Of a DNA stretch of 52,421 nt, positions 7,420 to 17,555 are shown one piece after another. The DNA is from Deltaproteobacteria bacterium 13_1_40CM_4_68_19 (GTDB lineage: Bacteria; Myxococcota; Myxococcia; Myxococcales; 40CM-4-68-19): contig MNFJ01000031.1 of NCBI GenBank assembly GCA_001918155.1, forward strand, positions 1-52,421, read 5' to 3'. A model generated the notes under the pieces. The model saw only the letters and a program-made list of their open reading frames with translations. It did no database searches and was not told where the DNA came from. Made by a program: the position numbers and the translations under genes. Each line of letters opens with the position of its first letter. Positions within the stretch are counted from its first letter, which is position 1.

Positions 7420-9755
7420 CGGCGGCGAGGCGGTGGCGGCGTTCTCCGGCCAGGCGTGCTTCGGGTATTTTCGCATCAGCTCGCGGCGAATGGCCGGATA
7501 GTGGCGTTGCCAGAACCCGGCGAGATCCTGCGTCACCTGCTGCGCGCGTCCGCTCGGCGCCAGCAGGTGCAGCGTGAGAGGAACGCGGCCGTTGCAGATG
7601 GAAGGCCCGCGCTCGAGCCCGAAGAAGTCCTGCAGGCGCGAGCGCACGGCCGGCGGCTGTCCCTCGGCGTACTCGACGCGCAGCTTGCGTCCGCCGGGAA
7701 GTGCGACGTGGTCGGGCGCGAGCCGATCGAGGTGCGCAGGCGTCAGCGAGGAGAGGAGATCGGCCTCGCGCAGCTCCCGCAGCGAGGTGGCCCCGCGCGC
7801 CGCTTCCTCCAGGCGGGCGCGCAACCTCGCGTCGCTGAACGCCTCGATCCCCGCTTCCGGGCAATGGCGGGAAACGACTGCGATCCGCGCCCGCAGGCGG
7901 GCGAGCGCGTCCGGGTCCGGAATCCCGCCGGCGTGGTCGAGCAGAGCCGGCGGGTCTCCTCGAGCGCGAGCTGATCGTAGAGCAATCGGGAGACCACCTC
8001 GACGCGCTCGCGCGCAGGCTCCCAGACGAGATCGGTGTGCTCGCGCAGCGCCTGGGGTTGGAGATCGAGCAGCCACCCGGCCTCGATGGCGCTGGCGACG
8101 CGGATCAGGACGCGCGTGCGATTTCCCCTCTGCCGCTGCTCGGCATCGACGGCGACGAGGAGGTCCGCATCCCGGACGGCGCTCTCCGCCGACAGCTGCG
8201 CCGCGCCTCCAGACGCGAGCAGGAGCTCTGTTCCGCGGCGCTTGGCGACCCGATCGGGGAAGCCCGCCAGCACCGAGAGGAGGATCGCCTCCTCGCGCGG
8301 CCCGCTTCTCGGCCCCTGCGGCGGCGCGAGACGGAGCAGCTGCGCGCGGGCCTGTTCCGCGCGCGGCGAGCGGCGACGCTCGAGGAGATCGAGAACGTCG
8401 GAAGGGCCGGTCGGGGCAAGGCCGGGATCCCCGCGGGCGTCGCGCTCGTTCAGCAGGGCCGCCGCCGTGCATCCATCGTCGCGGTACCCGCGGCGTGCTG
8501 CTTCGACCGCGAGCCGCGCGAGCCGGGGATGCAGCGGCAGCTTCGCGCACGCGCGACCCAGCTCGGTCGCGTCGCCGCGCGCGTCCAGCGCTCCGATGCG
8601 GCGGAGCAGATCGGCGGCGACCTGCAATGGGGCCGCCGGCGGCGGATCGAGCCAGGGCAGCGAGCCCGGGTCGAGCGCGGCGGCGCGCAGCTCGAGCAAG
8701 AGGCCGGCGAGATCGAGCCGTTCGATCTCCGGCGCATGGTGCTCCGGGCGCGAGTCGAAATCGTGGCGCGTGTACAGCCGCAGGGCACGGCCTGGACCGA
8801 GCCGTCCGGCGCGGCCTGCGCGCTGCGCTGCGGAAGCGCGGCTGATCCGTGCGACGTTCAGCGTGGGCAGGCCAGACCAGGGCGAATGCGAGGCGATGCG
8901 CGCGAGTCCGCTGTCGACGACGGAGGTCACCCCGGGCACCGTCACGCTGGTCTCGGCGACGTTCGTGCTGAGGATCACTTTTCGCCGGGAGCCCGCCGCC
9001 AGCGCGCGATCCTGCTCCGCCGCGGACAGGTCGCCATGAAGCGGCGTGAGCAGCAGGTCGCGATGCCGGGCCAGCTCCGAGCACGCCGAAGCGGCCTGGC
9101 GGATCTCGGCCGCGCCCGGCAGGAAGACGAGGACGTCTCCCGTACTGCCGGGCACCGTGAGACGGCGGACCGCGGCAGCCACCTGCTGCTCGAGCCGGCG
9201 CTCGCCGGCCTTCTCCAGATGCTCGATCTCCACCGGGAAGCGGCGGCCCTCGCTTCGGATCACGGGGGCGCCCAGATGCCGGGCGAGCGGAGCGGTCTCG
9301 AGCGTGGCGGACATCACCACGAGCTTGATCGCGGGGAGCAATCGCTGCGCGAGCGCGAGGGCGAGGTCCCCGGGCAGATGGCGCTCGTGGAACTCGTCGA
9401 GGACGACCGCGCCGACGCCGCGGAGCTGCGGATCGGAGAGCATCCGCCTCGCGAGGATGCCTTCGGTGACGTACCAGAGCCGGGTCCGGGAAGTTCCCGA
9501 TTGCTCGAATCGCACTTGCCAACCGACCACGTCGGGATCGCCGAGTTCCTGCGCGACGCGCCGGGCTGCCATGCGTGCTGCGATCCGCCGCGGTTCCAGC
9601 ACGACGATCTCGCCTTCGACCCGATCGAGCAACGCGGGGGGAACGCGGGTGGTCTTGCCGGCCCCCGCAGGCGCCTCGAGCACGGCGGCAGGGTGCGTCC
9701 GCAGCGCTTCCAGCAATTCCGGCAGGGCGGCATCGACGGGCAGGGCTTCCTTCAC
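7399..9755 (-). pseudogene. hrpB: ATP-dependent helicase HrpB, interrupted by a frameshift
   Basis: DExH-box helicase of the HrpB family. From the GTG at 9755 about 595 residues read normally: Walker A APAGAGKTT, motif II LDEFHERH (DEFH in place of DEAH), MSATLE, STNVAETSVTVPG and QRAGRAGR, followed by the winged-helix and ratchet regions. Near 7955-7970 (after LALEETRR) the frame is lost. The family C-terminal domain continues in a second frame (ALLDHAGGIPDPDA through QVTQDLAGFWQRHYP to PKHAWPE) and stops at 7399. A single-base change in a GC run would restore it, so this may be a sequencing error or a recent inactivation. The first frame alone would stop at 7743. Confidence 0.85.
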
Positions 9756-9763
9756 GGCGGCCG

Positions 9764-9771
9764 ACTATAAG
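9764..9771. promoter_or_regulatory. Overlapping divergent -10 elements, hrpB and thioesterase remnant
   Basis: ACTATAAG gives TATAAG rightward (9766-9771), seven bases before the ATG at 9779, and TATAGT leftward (9769-9764), eight bases before the hrpB GTG at 9755. The layout is nearly identical to the one between the phosphoesterase and miaE genes. No -35 consensus is evident. Confidence 0.48.
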
Positions 9772-9778
9772 GGCGCGC

Positions 9779-10032
9779 ATGAAGAGCCTCCAGGATACCT
9801 ATGGGCCGACCACCATCTGCTTCGGCTGTGGGGCCCGTTCCCCGCCGGGCGGCGTACACCTCCCCGCCGCCGGCCCCGACCAGCCGAACAAAGTTCACGT
9901 ACCCGACGGCGATGTGAACAATGTTCACCTCTTGTATGCCGCTCGCGGTCCGAAGGGGATCACCATGCGGGCGATCGCGGCGGCCTTGGGGGTACGGGCC
10001 TCGGCGTTGTACCGGCATTTCGAAAGCATGTG
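9779..10032 (+). pseudogene. Mosaic remnant: thioesterase N-terminus joined to a TetR helix-turn-helix
   Basis: The first 18 codons (MKSLQDTYGPTTICFGCG) match the start of hot-dog-fold thioesterases of the PaaI type, but the rest of that domain is absent. After about 45 codons the same frame reads RGPKGITMRAIAAALGVRASALYRHF, the helix-turn-helix of a TetR regulator without its first helix. Beyond 10032 the ligand-binding domain is unrecognisable. The sequence between the parts contains operator-like palindromes. A deletion that fused two neighbouring genes explains the pieces. From 10033 to 10124 I see no feature. Confidence 0.6.
9884..9928. promoter_or_regulatory. Two operator-like palindromes before the TetR remnant
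   Basis: GTGAACAATGTTCAC at 9914-9928 is a perfect 15-base palindrome around a central A. A related site, GAACAAAGTTC within 9884-9898, has its centre 30 bases upstream and shares the right half GTTCAC. Such paired palindromes are typical binding sites of autoregulatory TetR proteins, and the TetR remnant begins a few bases downstream. If that gene is dead, the sites may be relics or serve another TetR protein. Confidence 0.6.
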
Positions 10033-10124
10033 GCCTCGCGGCGATGCGCGAGAGCGGGGAGATCGAGAGCAACGCGGCGCTCCGCAGCGCATGGGATCGT
10101 GCGACCGCGGAGCTGAAGCGGGCA

Positions 10125-10910
10125 CTAGGAGCTCGCGGAGGTGTACCGCCGGATGGAGACGATCCAGATCCCCCGCGCTACCGCTGCGAAGAGGAGGGTA
10201 CCTGCGACCGCGGCCACGGCGGTGCGCAGGTTCAGCTTGCCGAGCAGGGCGAGCGAGGGGTAGGTCGTCATCAGCGCCAGGGGCAGCACGAAGGTGAAAA
10301 TGATCGCGAGGGCGCCGCGGAAGACGCTGCTTGGCCAGCGCGCGACGTCGAACACCGACTGGAACAGGTAGAGGAGATTGTCCACGCGAACCGCGACGAA
10401 CGCGATGGACACCACCAGGATGGCGATCGAGTACAGGACGAGCACCGCGGAGCAGAGCAGGAGCGCCGCCAGGAGCAGGTCAGCGAACGCCGGAGGGTGG
10501 CCGATGTGCTGGAAAGCGACCACCAGGATGATCGCCGCGCCGGCGACGTCGATCATCCGCCACGGCTCGATCTTCGAGAGCGAGACCAGCAGCTGCGCGT
10601 CGGCGGGCTTGAGCAGGACGAAGTCGAGCGTTCCCTTCCGCACGTGCTCGATGACCTGAAGGAGCGATGGGCTCAGCGTACCCTCGAGGATCCCCTTGAG
10701 GGCGACGAACCAGCCGAGCACGACCAGCATCTCCGGAAACGTCCAGCCCGCCACCGACTCGCGCGTGCCGAACACGACGATCAGCGGAACCAGCGTCACG
10801 CCCATCCAGAGCAGCGCCAGCGCTCCTTCCACCGCGAACTCGAACCGGTACTGGAGGGCGGTCGCGATCGACGCGCGCAGCTGGGCGCGCACCACGCGCA
10901 GCGCGCGCAT
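10125..10910 (-). CDS. ABC-2 type exporter permease, last gene of the trio
   Basis: About 261 residues with six predicted membrane helices, resembling the ABC-2 permeases of the uncharacterised COG4586/COG4587/COG3694 exporters. Conserved-looking features are the N-terminal ALQYRFEFAVEG segment, the amphipathic VRKGTLDFVLLKP stretch after the second helix, and the VSIAFVAVRVDN region. The ATG overlaps the stop of the upstream permease (ATGA), so the two are coupled. Substrate unknown. Confidence 0.85.
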   Translation of the reverse strand: MRALRVVRAQLRASIATALQYRFEFAVEGALALLWMGVTLVPLIVVFGTRESVAGWTFPEMLVVLGWFVALKGILEGTLSPSLLQVIEHVRKGTLDFVLLKPADAQLLVSLSKIEPWRMIDVAGAAIILVVAFQHIGHPPAFADLLLAALLLCSAVLVLYSIAILVVSIAFVAVRVDNLLYLFQSVFDVARWPSSVFRGALAIIFTFVLPLALMTTYPSLALLGKLNLRTAVAAVAGTLLFAAVARGIWIVSIRRYTSASS

Positions 10911-11704
10911 CACCCGCCGTACGCCGCGTAGTGGCGCAGACCCGACCGCCACGCGACCCTCGCCAGCCCGAGGAACAGCAGCACATAGGCCCACTGTGCG
11001 ACGAGCAGTTCGAGCGCCTCGCCTCGCGACCAGCGCCCGAGCATCAGCTCCACCGGAAAGGAGAGTTGGAACCGGAACGGCAGGACCACCGCCACGGAGC
11101 GCACGGCGCGGGGAAAGAGGTCCAGCGGCACCAGGTATCCGGAGAGGATGTTCGAGAATCCCAGCCAGGCGTCGAAGAGGGAGGCGGCGCTCTCGAACCG
11201 CAGCGCGAATGTCCCGATGATCGCCTGCACCAGGAAGTAGAGCAGCCAGGCTCCGAGCAGCGCCGGGAAGAGCAGGAGCCAGGAGAACCAGTCGTGCGAC
11301 AACTCCGAGCGCGCGACGTACAGCAGGATCGCCGCCACCGGGATCGCCACCACGCCGCGCATGGGGATCGCCGCCAGGTTGTCGGCGGACCACTGCAGCA
11401 GCGGATGGATCGGCCGCAGGAGGCGAAGGGCCAGGGTGCCCTGGCGGATCTCCATCGTCATTTCCCAGACCACCCACGCGCCGGTCATCAGCCGCACGAG
11501 CAGCGTGGCAAGGTAGTAGGCGGCGAACCCCTCTTGCGAATAACCGCTCACGGGCCCGGACCGCGCCGCCGCCGCCCAGATTGCGAGCATCACCAACGGC
11601 ATGTTGGTGGAGAACATCCAGATGAGGAACTCGGCCCGATAGGCGACGGCCTCGGCGAATCCCGTGCGCAAGAGCTGCGGGTACAGCCGGAGCAGGCGCG
11701 TCAC
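10910..11704 (-). CDS. ABC-2 type exporter permease, middle gene
   Basis: About 264 residues with six predicted membrane helices. It has the same architecture as the downstream permease: AVAYRAEFLIWMF near the N-terminus and MEIRQGTLALRLLRPIHP in the equivalent cytoplasmic stretch, so the two are probably paralogous halves of a heterodimeric channel. The GTG start overlaps the ATPase stop (GTGA), supporting coupled synthesis of the complex. Substrate not predictable from sequence. Confidence 0.85.
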   Translation of the reverse strand: MTRLLRLYPQLLRTGFAEAVAYRAEFLIWMFSTNMPLVMLAIWAAAARSGPVSGYSQEGFAAYYLATLLVRLMTGAWVVWEMTMEIRQGTLALRLLRPIHPLLQWSADNLAAIPMRGVVAIPVAAILLYVARSELSHDWFSWLLLFPALLGAWLLYFLVQAIIGTFALRFESAASLFDAWLGFSNILSGYLVPLDLFPRAVRSVAVVLPFRFQLSFPVELMLGRWSRGEALELLVAQWAYVLLFLGLARVAWRSGLRHYAAYGG

Positions 11705-12678
11705 GCGGCGCGCCCCTGCGCGAAGAGATCGCGCATCACTTCCTCGAGCGGCGGATCCTCGACCGTGAGGTCGGTGAGCGGGAGCGAGGAGAGGGCGCGC
11801 GCCACGGCGGGCTGGAGCGCGTCCTGCGAGACCTGCACGATGGCTTCCGCGTCCCGATGCTCGATCACCGAGCCGAGCGCCTCCAGGTCGCGCCGCTCCA
11901 CCGGGCGCGAGAGCCGCAGCAGCATCCGCTTGTCCGGCCGGACGCGGCGGACGAGGTCCGACAACCCTCCGTCGTAGATGAGGCGACCCTTGTCGATCAC
12001 CATCACCCGCGGGCAGAGCGCGGCGACGTCCTCCATGTAGTGCGAGGTCAGGAGCACGGTCGCGCCGAAGCGCTCGTTGTAGGCGCGCACGAAGCCGCGC
12101 ACGGTGGCCTGCATGGAGACGTCGAGCCCGATGGTCGGCTCGTCGAGAAAGAGCACCTTCGGCCGGTGCAGCAGCGCCACCGCCAGCTCGCACTTCATCC
12201 GCTCGCCGAGCGAGAGCTGCCGGGCGGGCTTCCCCAGGAGGGGCCCCAGCTCGAGCAGTTCGGTCAGCTCGGCCATCGTGGCGTCGTACTGCTTGCGCGG
12301 GATGTCGTAGATGGCCCGGTTGAGGAGGAACGTTTCCGAGGGCGGCAGGTCCCAAAGGAGCTGCTGCTTCTGACCCATCACCAGGGTGATCTGCGCCAGG
12401 AAACCGCGGGCGCGCTCCTGGGGGAGGAAACCGGCGACCGAGACCCGGCCCTCGGTCGGGTAGAGGAGGCCCGAGAGGACCTTCAAGGTCGTCGTCTTTC
12501 CCGCGCCGTTCGGCCCCAGGAAGCCGACCCGCTCGCCGGCCGAGATGGAGAACGAGACGTCCTCGACGGCCTTCACGTCCTCGTAGGCACGGTGGAAGAG
12601 GGACCGCAGCGCGGCCCCGAGACCGGGTGCGCGCCGATGCACGCGATACCATTTGCGCAGGCGGTCGACTTCGATCAT
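11701..12678 (-). CDS. ABC exporter ATP-binding subunit
   Basis: A 325-residue cytosolic ATPase driving the two permeases that follow. Motifs: Walker A GPNGAGKTT (about residues 55-63), Q-loop near MGQKQQLLWDL, signature LSLGERMK, Walker B VLFLDEPTIGLD and the switch histidine in TSHYMED. A C-terminal extension of about 85 residues is typical of NatA/DrrA-like exporters. The N-terminal 30 residues before the first strand are basic, as in the COG4586 group. First gene of a tight three-gene operon. Confidence 0.92.
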   Translation of the reverse strand: MIEVDRLRKWYRVHRRAPGLGAALRSLFHRAYEDVKAVEDVSFSISAGERVGFLGPNGAGKTTTLKVLSGLLYPTEGRVSVAGFLPQERARGFLAQITLVMGQKQQLLWDLPPSETFLLNRAIYDIPRKQYDATMAELTELLELGPLLGKPARQLSLGERMKCELAVALLHRPKVLFLDEPTIGLDVSMQATVRGFVRAYNERFGATVLLTSHYMEDVAALCPRVMVIDKGRLIYDGGLSDLVRRVRPDKRMLLRLSRPVERRDLEALGSVIEHRDAEAIVQVSQDALQPAVARALSSLPLTDLTVEDPPLEEVMRDLFAQGRAA

Positions 12679-12708
12679 GGCCGCGGGAGTGTACAGTTTA
12701 GAGGCGAC

Positions 12709-12743
12709 AGCCGCATTCCCGCACCTCCGGTGCGGGAGCGGCT
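12709..12743 (-). terminator. Hairpin after the chemosensory operon
   Basis: A strong inverted repeat: a six-base outer arm AGCCGC/GCGGCT and a nine-base inner arm TCCCGCACC/GGTGCGGGA, three-base loop, one two-base bulge. It lies five bases beyond the receptor gene's stop. The following leftward sequence has only a weak T run, so termination may be partial or Rho-assisted. It also sits 30 bases upstream of the ABC ATPase start. Confidence 0.6.
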
Positions 12744-12748
12744 GGCGG

Positions 12749-14299
12749 CTACACCCTGAAGCGACCGACGACTTCCGACACCCGCTGCGAGAGGTCCTTC
12801 AGCGTGGACGCGGCCTGCGTGGTGCTCTCCAGCCGGCGCATCGTCTCGTCCATCATCCGCGTCTGATCGGTGACGGCGCTGAAGATCTGCGTGATGCCGG
12901 CGTTCTGCTGCGACACCGCCGCCGCGATCTGCCGCACCGCGGAGGAGTTGTCCTTCACGATGTTCGACAGCTCGCGCAGGTTCTCTCCGGATTGTTTCAC
13001 TTGCAGCAGGCCCCCCTCGATCTTCTGCGATCCGCGCTCGGTGATGCTCACGGCCACCCGGATGGCGCCGGCGATGTCCTCGAGGATCTCGCGCACGCGA
13101 TTGGTGGCCTGGATCGACTGGTCCGCCAGGGAGCGGATTTCGCGGGCGACCACCGCGAACCCCTTGCCGTGCTCGCCCGAGCGGACCGCCTCGATGGCGG
13201 CGTTCAGCGCCAGCATGTTCGATTGGTCCGCCAGGTCCTTGACCGTCTGGGTGATGCCGCCGATCTGCTGTGTCCGCTCGGAGAGCTGGGCGATCTTCTG
13301 CGCGATCTCGTCGACCTGCGCCCGGATGTCGGTGAGGCCGCCCAGCGACTTCTCGATGGCCTCTTCTCCTTGCGAGGAGACCTGGTCGGCCTTCTCGGTG
13401 AGCTTCAGCACCGTCTCGGCCTTCTGCGCCGCGAGCAGCGAAGTCTGCTTGATCTCCTGCGCCGTGACCTGCGTCTCCTGCAGCGCGGTGGCCTGACGGG
13501 TGATCGTCTGGCTCTGATCGTTGGTGCTCTGGCTCAGCTCGCCGCCGGCGTTGGCGAGGAGCTGCACAGACTCCTGCAGCGCGCGCAGCACCTCCTTCAT
13601 CTTCTCCACCATCTGCGCGAATCCGGCCGCCAGCTGGCCCACCTCGTCGTTGGTCGTCACTTCGATCTCCTGCGTCAGATCGCCGTCGACGATGCGCCTG
13701 GCCGCATGCGTCAGGTTGCGCAGGGGCGCGACGAATCGCGCGACGAGCATCAGGGAGATGAAGGCGGCGGCGACCAGCGCTGCCAGGGTGATGGCGCCGA
13801 GCAGTTTCTGCGCCCGCAGCACCATGGCGTTCCCCGCCGCCGGATCGAGCCCGACGTGCACGACGGCGCCGGTGATCACCGCCGCCGGCACGTCGATGTA
13901 GCTGACGCCGTCGAGCACGACGTCCCGGATCTTCTCCGAGTCGCGCAGCACGGCGGTATCCTGCTGCGGAATCCGCCCGTCGAAGGTGTGCGCGATCACG
14001 TTCCCGTTGGGCCCCACCACCTCGACGTAGGCCAGATTCGCGTCCTTCTTCACCGAGGCGATGGTCGCGCCCACCGCGCTGTCCGGCATCTCGACCAGCG
14101 CGGAGGCGATGGTGGCCGAGATGGCCTTTCCCCGCGAGGTCGCCTCCACCTTGAGGACGCTGCGGAAGTAGAGATAGTTGCCGAGGCCGATCGCGATCGC
14201 GAGCGAGCCGAGCGCCACCACCACCAGCGCCGAAACCTTGATCTGCAGCGCCAAACCCCGCCGCCGTCCCCTGTCGTTCGGTCTCACGCTCGTCTCCAT
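12749..14299 (-). CDS. Methyl-accepting chemotaxis protein
   Basis: A 516-residue transmembrane receptor. A basic N-terminus leads into helix 1 (about residues 18-40), a periplasmic sensor of about 110 residues (no ligand-binding motif recognised), helix 2 (about 150-172), a HAMP segment ([21 protein letters not shown]) and a cytoplasmic signalling coil with the conserved hairpin tip ([33 protein letters not shown]). No C-terminal pentapeptide for CheR tethering is seen (it ends VVGRFRV). The ATG at 14299 lies eight bases after the cheB stop. It is the only receptor in the operon and so probably its dedicated sensor. Confidence 0.93.
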   Translation of the reverse strand: METSVRPNDRGRRRGLALQIKVSALVVVALGSLAIAIGLGNYLYFRSVLKVEATSRGKAISATIASALVEMPDSAVGATIASVKKDANLAYVEVVGPNGNVIAHTFDGRIPQQDTAVLRDSEKIRDVVLDGVSYIDVPAAVITGAVVHVGLDPAAGNAMVLRAQKLLGAITLAALVAAAFISLMLVARFVAPLRNLTHAARRIVDGDLTQEIEVTTNDEVGQLAAGFAQMVEKMKEVLRALQESVQLLANAGGELSQSTNDQSQTITRQATALQETQVTAQEIKQTSLLAAQKAETVLKLTEKADQVSSQGEEAIEKSLGGLTDIRAQVDEIAQKIAQLSERTQQIGGITQTVKDLADQSNMLALNAAIEAVRSGEHGKGFAVVAREIRSLADQSIQATNRVREILEDIAGAIRVAVSITERGSQKIEGGLLQVKQSGENLRELSNIVKDNSSAVRQIAAAVSQQNAGITQIFSAVTDQTRMMDETMRRLESTTQAASTLKDLSQRVSEVVGRFRV

Positions 14300-14307
14300 C
14301 GTCCGTC

Positions 14308-15369
14308 TCACCCGCGCGGTCGCGCCGCGGCGGTGGTCCCAGGTTTCGCCCTGCAAAGCTCGAGGATGGCGGGCGCGATGCTCTCCAGCGGAAGCAGCGC
14401 GCGCGCCGCGCCGCAGGCGTGGGCTGCCTGCGGCATGCCGAATACAACCGACGTCTGCTCGTCTTGCGCGTAGGTGGCGCCGCCCGCCTTCTTCAGCTCG
14501 AGCAGGCCCTGCGCGCCGTCATCGCCCATGCCGGTGAGCACGAAGCCGGCCGCGCGCGACCCGTAGACGCGCGCCAGCGATGCAAGCAGCTTGTTTCCGG
14601 AGGGACAGTGAAGCCCGCTCGATCGCGGAGCGTGGATGCGCCCCTCCCGGCCCAACTCCAGGTCGCAGCCGTCCGGCGGGAGATAGACGGTGCCGGGCAC
14701 CGGCAGATCTCCGTCTTGCGCGATCACCACGCGCAGGCTGCAGACGCTTGCAAACCAGCGCACCAGTCCGGCGCTGAACCCGGTCGCGATGTGCTGCGCG
14801 AGCAGCAGCGGGACGGGAAGGTCGCGCGGCAGCGCCCCGAGCACGTGCGCAAGGGCAGGAGGACCGCCCGTCGACGCGGCCATTCCCACCACGTCCACCT
14901 GCGCGCCGTGCGCAAGCTGCGGCCGCGCCAGCGTCGGCCTCGAGCGATGCCGGCGCACCACCGGCACCTCGGCCATCAGCCGCACCGACTCGGCGACGCG
15001 GTGCGCCCAGTGGCGCATCTCCTCGGGACCACCTTCGGGCTTCGCGATCAGCTCCAGCGCCCCCGCGGCCATCGCCTTGAACGACAGCTCCAGCTGCCGG
15101 TGCTGCCGCACGGACGTGATCACCAGCACGCGCGAAGGCGCCTCCGCCATGATGGCAGCCGTCGCGCCCAGCCCGTCCAGCCGCGGCATGTTGACGTCCA
15201 TGGTGATCACGTCGGGCCGAAGCGCGCGCGCCTTCTCCACTGCCTCGACGCCGTCGGCGGCCTGGCCGACGATGGCGAGGGAGGGGTCCTCGCTCAGCAG
15301 GGCGACGAGGGCCGTGCGCAGCGTGGTGGAGTCGTCGGCCACCAGCACGCGGATGGGCCGGCCGCTCAC
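14308..15369 (-). CDS. cheB: Chemotaxis protein-glutamate methylesterase CheB
   Basis: About 353 residues: an N-terminal receiver domain (DDSTTLR acidic pocket, phospho-acceptor Asp in [13 protein letters not shown], Lys in LIAKPEGG), a linker, and the C-terminal methylesterase. The catalytic Ser is in [11 protein letters not shown], the His in [10 protein letters not shown] and the Asp in [12 protein letters not shown]. It removes methyl groups from receptor glutamates and is activated by CheA phosphorylation. The GTG start overlaps the cheA stop (GTGA). Confidence 0.94.
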   Translation of the reverse strand: MSGRPIRVLVADDSTTLRTALVALLSEDPSLAIVGQAADGVEAVEKARALRPDVITMDVNMPRLDGLGATAAIMAEAPSRVLVITSVRQHRQLELSFKAMAAGALELIAKPEGGPEEMRHWAHRVAESVRLMAEVPVVRRHRSRPTLARPQLAHGAQVDVVGMAASTGGPPALAHVLGALPRDLPVPLLLAQHIATGFSAGLVRWFASVCSLRVVIAQDGDLPVPGTVYLPPDGCDLELGREGRIHAPRSSGLHCPSGNKLLASLARVYGSRAAGFVLTGMGDDGAQGLLELKKAGGATYAQDEQTSVVFGMPQAAHACGAARALLPLESIAPAILELCRAKPGTTAAARPRG

Positions 15370-17555
15370 GCTGCCCCCTTCCGCCGCGCGATCACCGTGC
15401 TCACCTCGGAGAGCAGCCGTCCGGAGACGCACTCCTTCTTGGTGAGGAACCCATCCGCGCCTACCGCCATGCCGCGCTGCCGGTCGGAATCGGAATCGCG
15501 GGCGGACACGAGCAGGATGGGCATCGAGTCGGTCTCTGCGCGCTGCCGCACCGCCGCCGTCAGCTCGTACCCGTCCATCTCGTCCATGCCGATGTCGCAG
15601 ACCATGACGTCGTAAGCGCTGTGCCGCAGCTGCTCGAGCGCCTGACGGCCGTTGGAGGCGGTGTGGACGAGATACCCTCCGGTCTCGAGCGCGGTCCGGT
15701 GCAGCGCGCGCGCGGTGAGGGAATCGTCGACCACCAGTGCGCGACGCGTGCTCGCAAGTCCGGACTCCGCGCGGCGCTCGCTGCTGACGAGGAAATCCGG
15801 TCTGAGGATGAGCACCAGCTCGCCGCGCGCCAGCGTCGCGGCTCCCTGGTAGGCGGGCAGCTCGCGCACGTCCGCGGGCAGCGGCCGGATCACCAGCTCC
15901 CGGTCCCCGAGGACCTCGTCGACGCTGAGCGCGAGCCGGCGGCCCTGCGCCTGCAGGATCAGCAGGGGCTGTCCGTCCGCCGGTACTTCCGGCTGGCGCA
16001 GCCCGACCACGGCGCCCAGGTCCTGCACGGGGATCAGCTGCTCGCGATGATCGAGCTGGACGCGGGATCGGCCGACGCGCAGGTCTTTGCTCCGCGCGGC
16101 GCGCGACGATTCCACCGCCGCCATCGGGACCCCGAGCTGGTGCTCGCCGCAGCGGACCACCAGCACCGGCGAGCTGCCCAGGTCGGCCGGGAGGGTGAGG
16201 ACGAAGCGCGCCCCCTGCCCGGCGACGCTCTGCACCTCGACATGGCCCTGCAGCGCCTGGATCTGGTTGCGCACCACGTCGAGGCCTACCCCGCGGCCCG
16301 AGAACTCCGTCGCCTCCGTCCTGGTGGAGAACCCGGGCCGGAAGATCAGCTGGTGGAGTTGCTGGATCGACATGTTCGCCAGCTCCTCCGGGGCGACGAG
16401 CGCGCGCCGCAGGGCAGCCTCGCGGATCTGCTCCAGGTCCAGCCCCGCCCCGTCATCGCCCACCTCGATGAAGAGCATGTTGCCTTGCTGCTCGACCCGG
16501 ATGGTGAGCGCGCCTTCGGGGTGCTTTCCGCGGGCCTCGCGCACGTCCGGCATCTCCAGGCCGTGATCCACCGCGTTGCGGACCAGGTGGATCAACGGAC
16601 CGCGCAGCTGTTCGATCACGCGGCGGTCCAGAGACACCTCCGCGCCGACCACGGCCAACCTCGCTTGCTTCCCGGTCGCCTTGCACAGGTCGCGGACGGC
16701 GCGCCGCAGGGGATCGAGCACGGTGCGCACCGGCACCGTGGAGATCGCCTTGAGACCCTCCTCCATCGAGGCGACGATGTCCGCCGCCTCCTCGCCGTCC
16801 GCGCCCAGCGAGCGCCGCACTCCGAGCAGCAGCGCGCGCGCCTCCGCCGTCTCCGCCTGGATCCCCAGCCGGTCGAGCTGCAGGATGGCCTTTTCCAGCT
16901 CCCGCCGGCGCTCCTCCACGCGGAGCCGCACTTCGCGCAGCCGTTCCACTTCGTGCAGCAGCGCGATCACCTGCCGCGTGGTGACGCGCCAGCTGTCTCC
17001 CTGCGCCTCGTCGGGCGCAGCCGGAGCAGGCGCTGGCTCCGCCGGCGAGGTAGCCGGGGCCTGCGCCGGGGCAACTTCCGGCGGAGGAGGCACACTCGCG
17101 GCCGGCGTTTCCGGGGCGGTGCGGCCCTTGCCGTTCTTGCCCGCTCCGTTCTTCTTCTTCGGGGTTCCGGCGCCGGCCGGCTTGACCTTCTCCAGCAGCA
17201 CGAAGCTGGGCCCGAGCTCGGGGAGCTCTCCTTTGGCTGCGATGGCCCGCAGGCGCGCCATCCAGACGTCCAGCGACTTGAGCACGGCGTCCGCCACCGT
17301 TGCCGGCAGCGGCTTCGCCGAGCCGCGCAGGGGAAGGATCACGTCCTCCATCCGATGGGCGAAGTCCGCCAGCTCCTCCAGTCCCAGCGTCGCCGCGCTT
17401 CCTTTGAGCGTGTGCAGACCGCGCGCAAGCTCGTCGAAGCTCGGCCCCTGCGCCGGCGACTTCTCCAGCTCCATCAGGCTGCGCGTGACGCGCTCGTAGA
17501 TCTCCTGCGACTCGTCCACGAAACCGGCCAGCAGCTGCTCGAGAAGCGGATCCAT
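15366..17555 (-). CDS. cheA: Hybrid chemotaxis histidine kinase CheA with C-terminal receiver
   Basis: About 729 residues. Order: HPt domain with the phosphorylated His in ARGLHTLKGSA, a Lys/Pro/Ala-rich linker (about residues 125-185), a coiled dimerisation segment, HATPase with N box HLVRNAVDHGLE, GDDGAGLD and GRGVGLDVV, a CheW-like domain, and a C-terminal receiver (DDSLTAR, acceptor Asp in MVCDIGMDEMDGYE, Lys in FLTKKE). No typical CheY-binding P2 domain is visible. The attached receiver could be phosphate sink or output. ATG at 17555 overlaps the cheW stop. Confidence 0.94.
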   Translation of the reverse strand: MDPLLEQLLAGFVDESQEIYERVTRSLMELEKSPAQGPSFDELARGLHTLKGSAATLGLEELADFAHRMEDVILPLRGSAKPLPATVADAVLKSLDVWMARLRAIAAKGELPELGPSFVLLEKVKPAGAGTPKKKNGAGKNGKGRTAPETPAASVPPPPEVAPAQAPATSPAEPAPAPAAPDEAQGDSWRVTTRQVIALLHEVERLREVRLRVEERRRELEKAILQLDRLGIQAETAEARALLLGVRRSLGADGEEAADIVASMEEGLKAISTVPVRTVLDPLRRAVRDLCKATGKQARLAVVGAEVSLDRRVIEQLRGPLIHLVRNAVDHGLEMPDVREARGKHPEGALTIRVEQQGNMLFIEVGDDGAGLDLEQIREAALRRALVAPEELANMSIQQLHQLIFRPGFSTRTEATEFSGRGVGLDVVRNQIQALQGHVEVQSVAGQGARFVLTLPADLGSSPVLVVRCGEHQLGVPMAAVESSRAARSKDLRVGRSRVQLDHREQLIPVQDLGAVVGLRQPEVPADGQPLLILQAQGRRLALSVDEVLGDRELVIRPLPADVRELPAYQGAATLARGELVLILRPDFLVSSERRAESGLASTRRALVVDDSLTARALHRTALETGGYLVHTASNGRQALEQLRHSAYDVMVCDIGMDEMDGYELTAAVRQRAETDSMPILLVSARDSDSDRQRGMAVGADGFLTKKECVSGRLLSEVSTVIARRKGAA

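Noticed and set aside
12653..14473. Plus-strand frame of 606 codons over the receptor
   Set aside because: Leu/Arg/His-rich shadow of the MCP gene with no domain.
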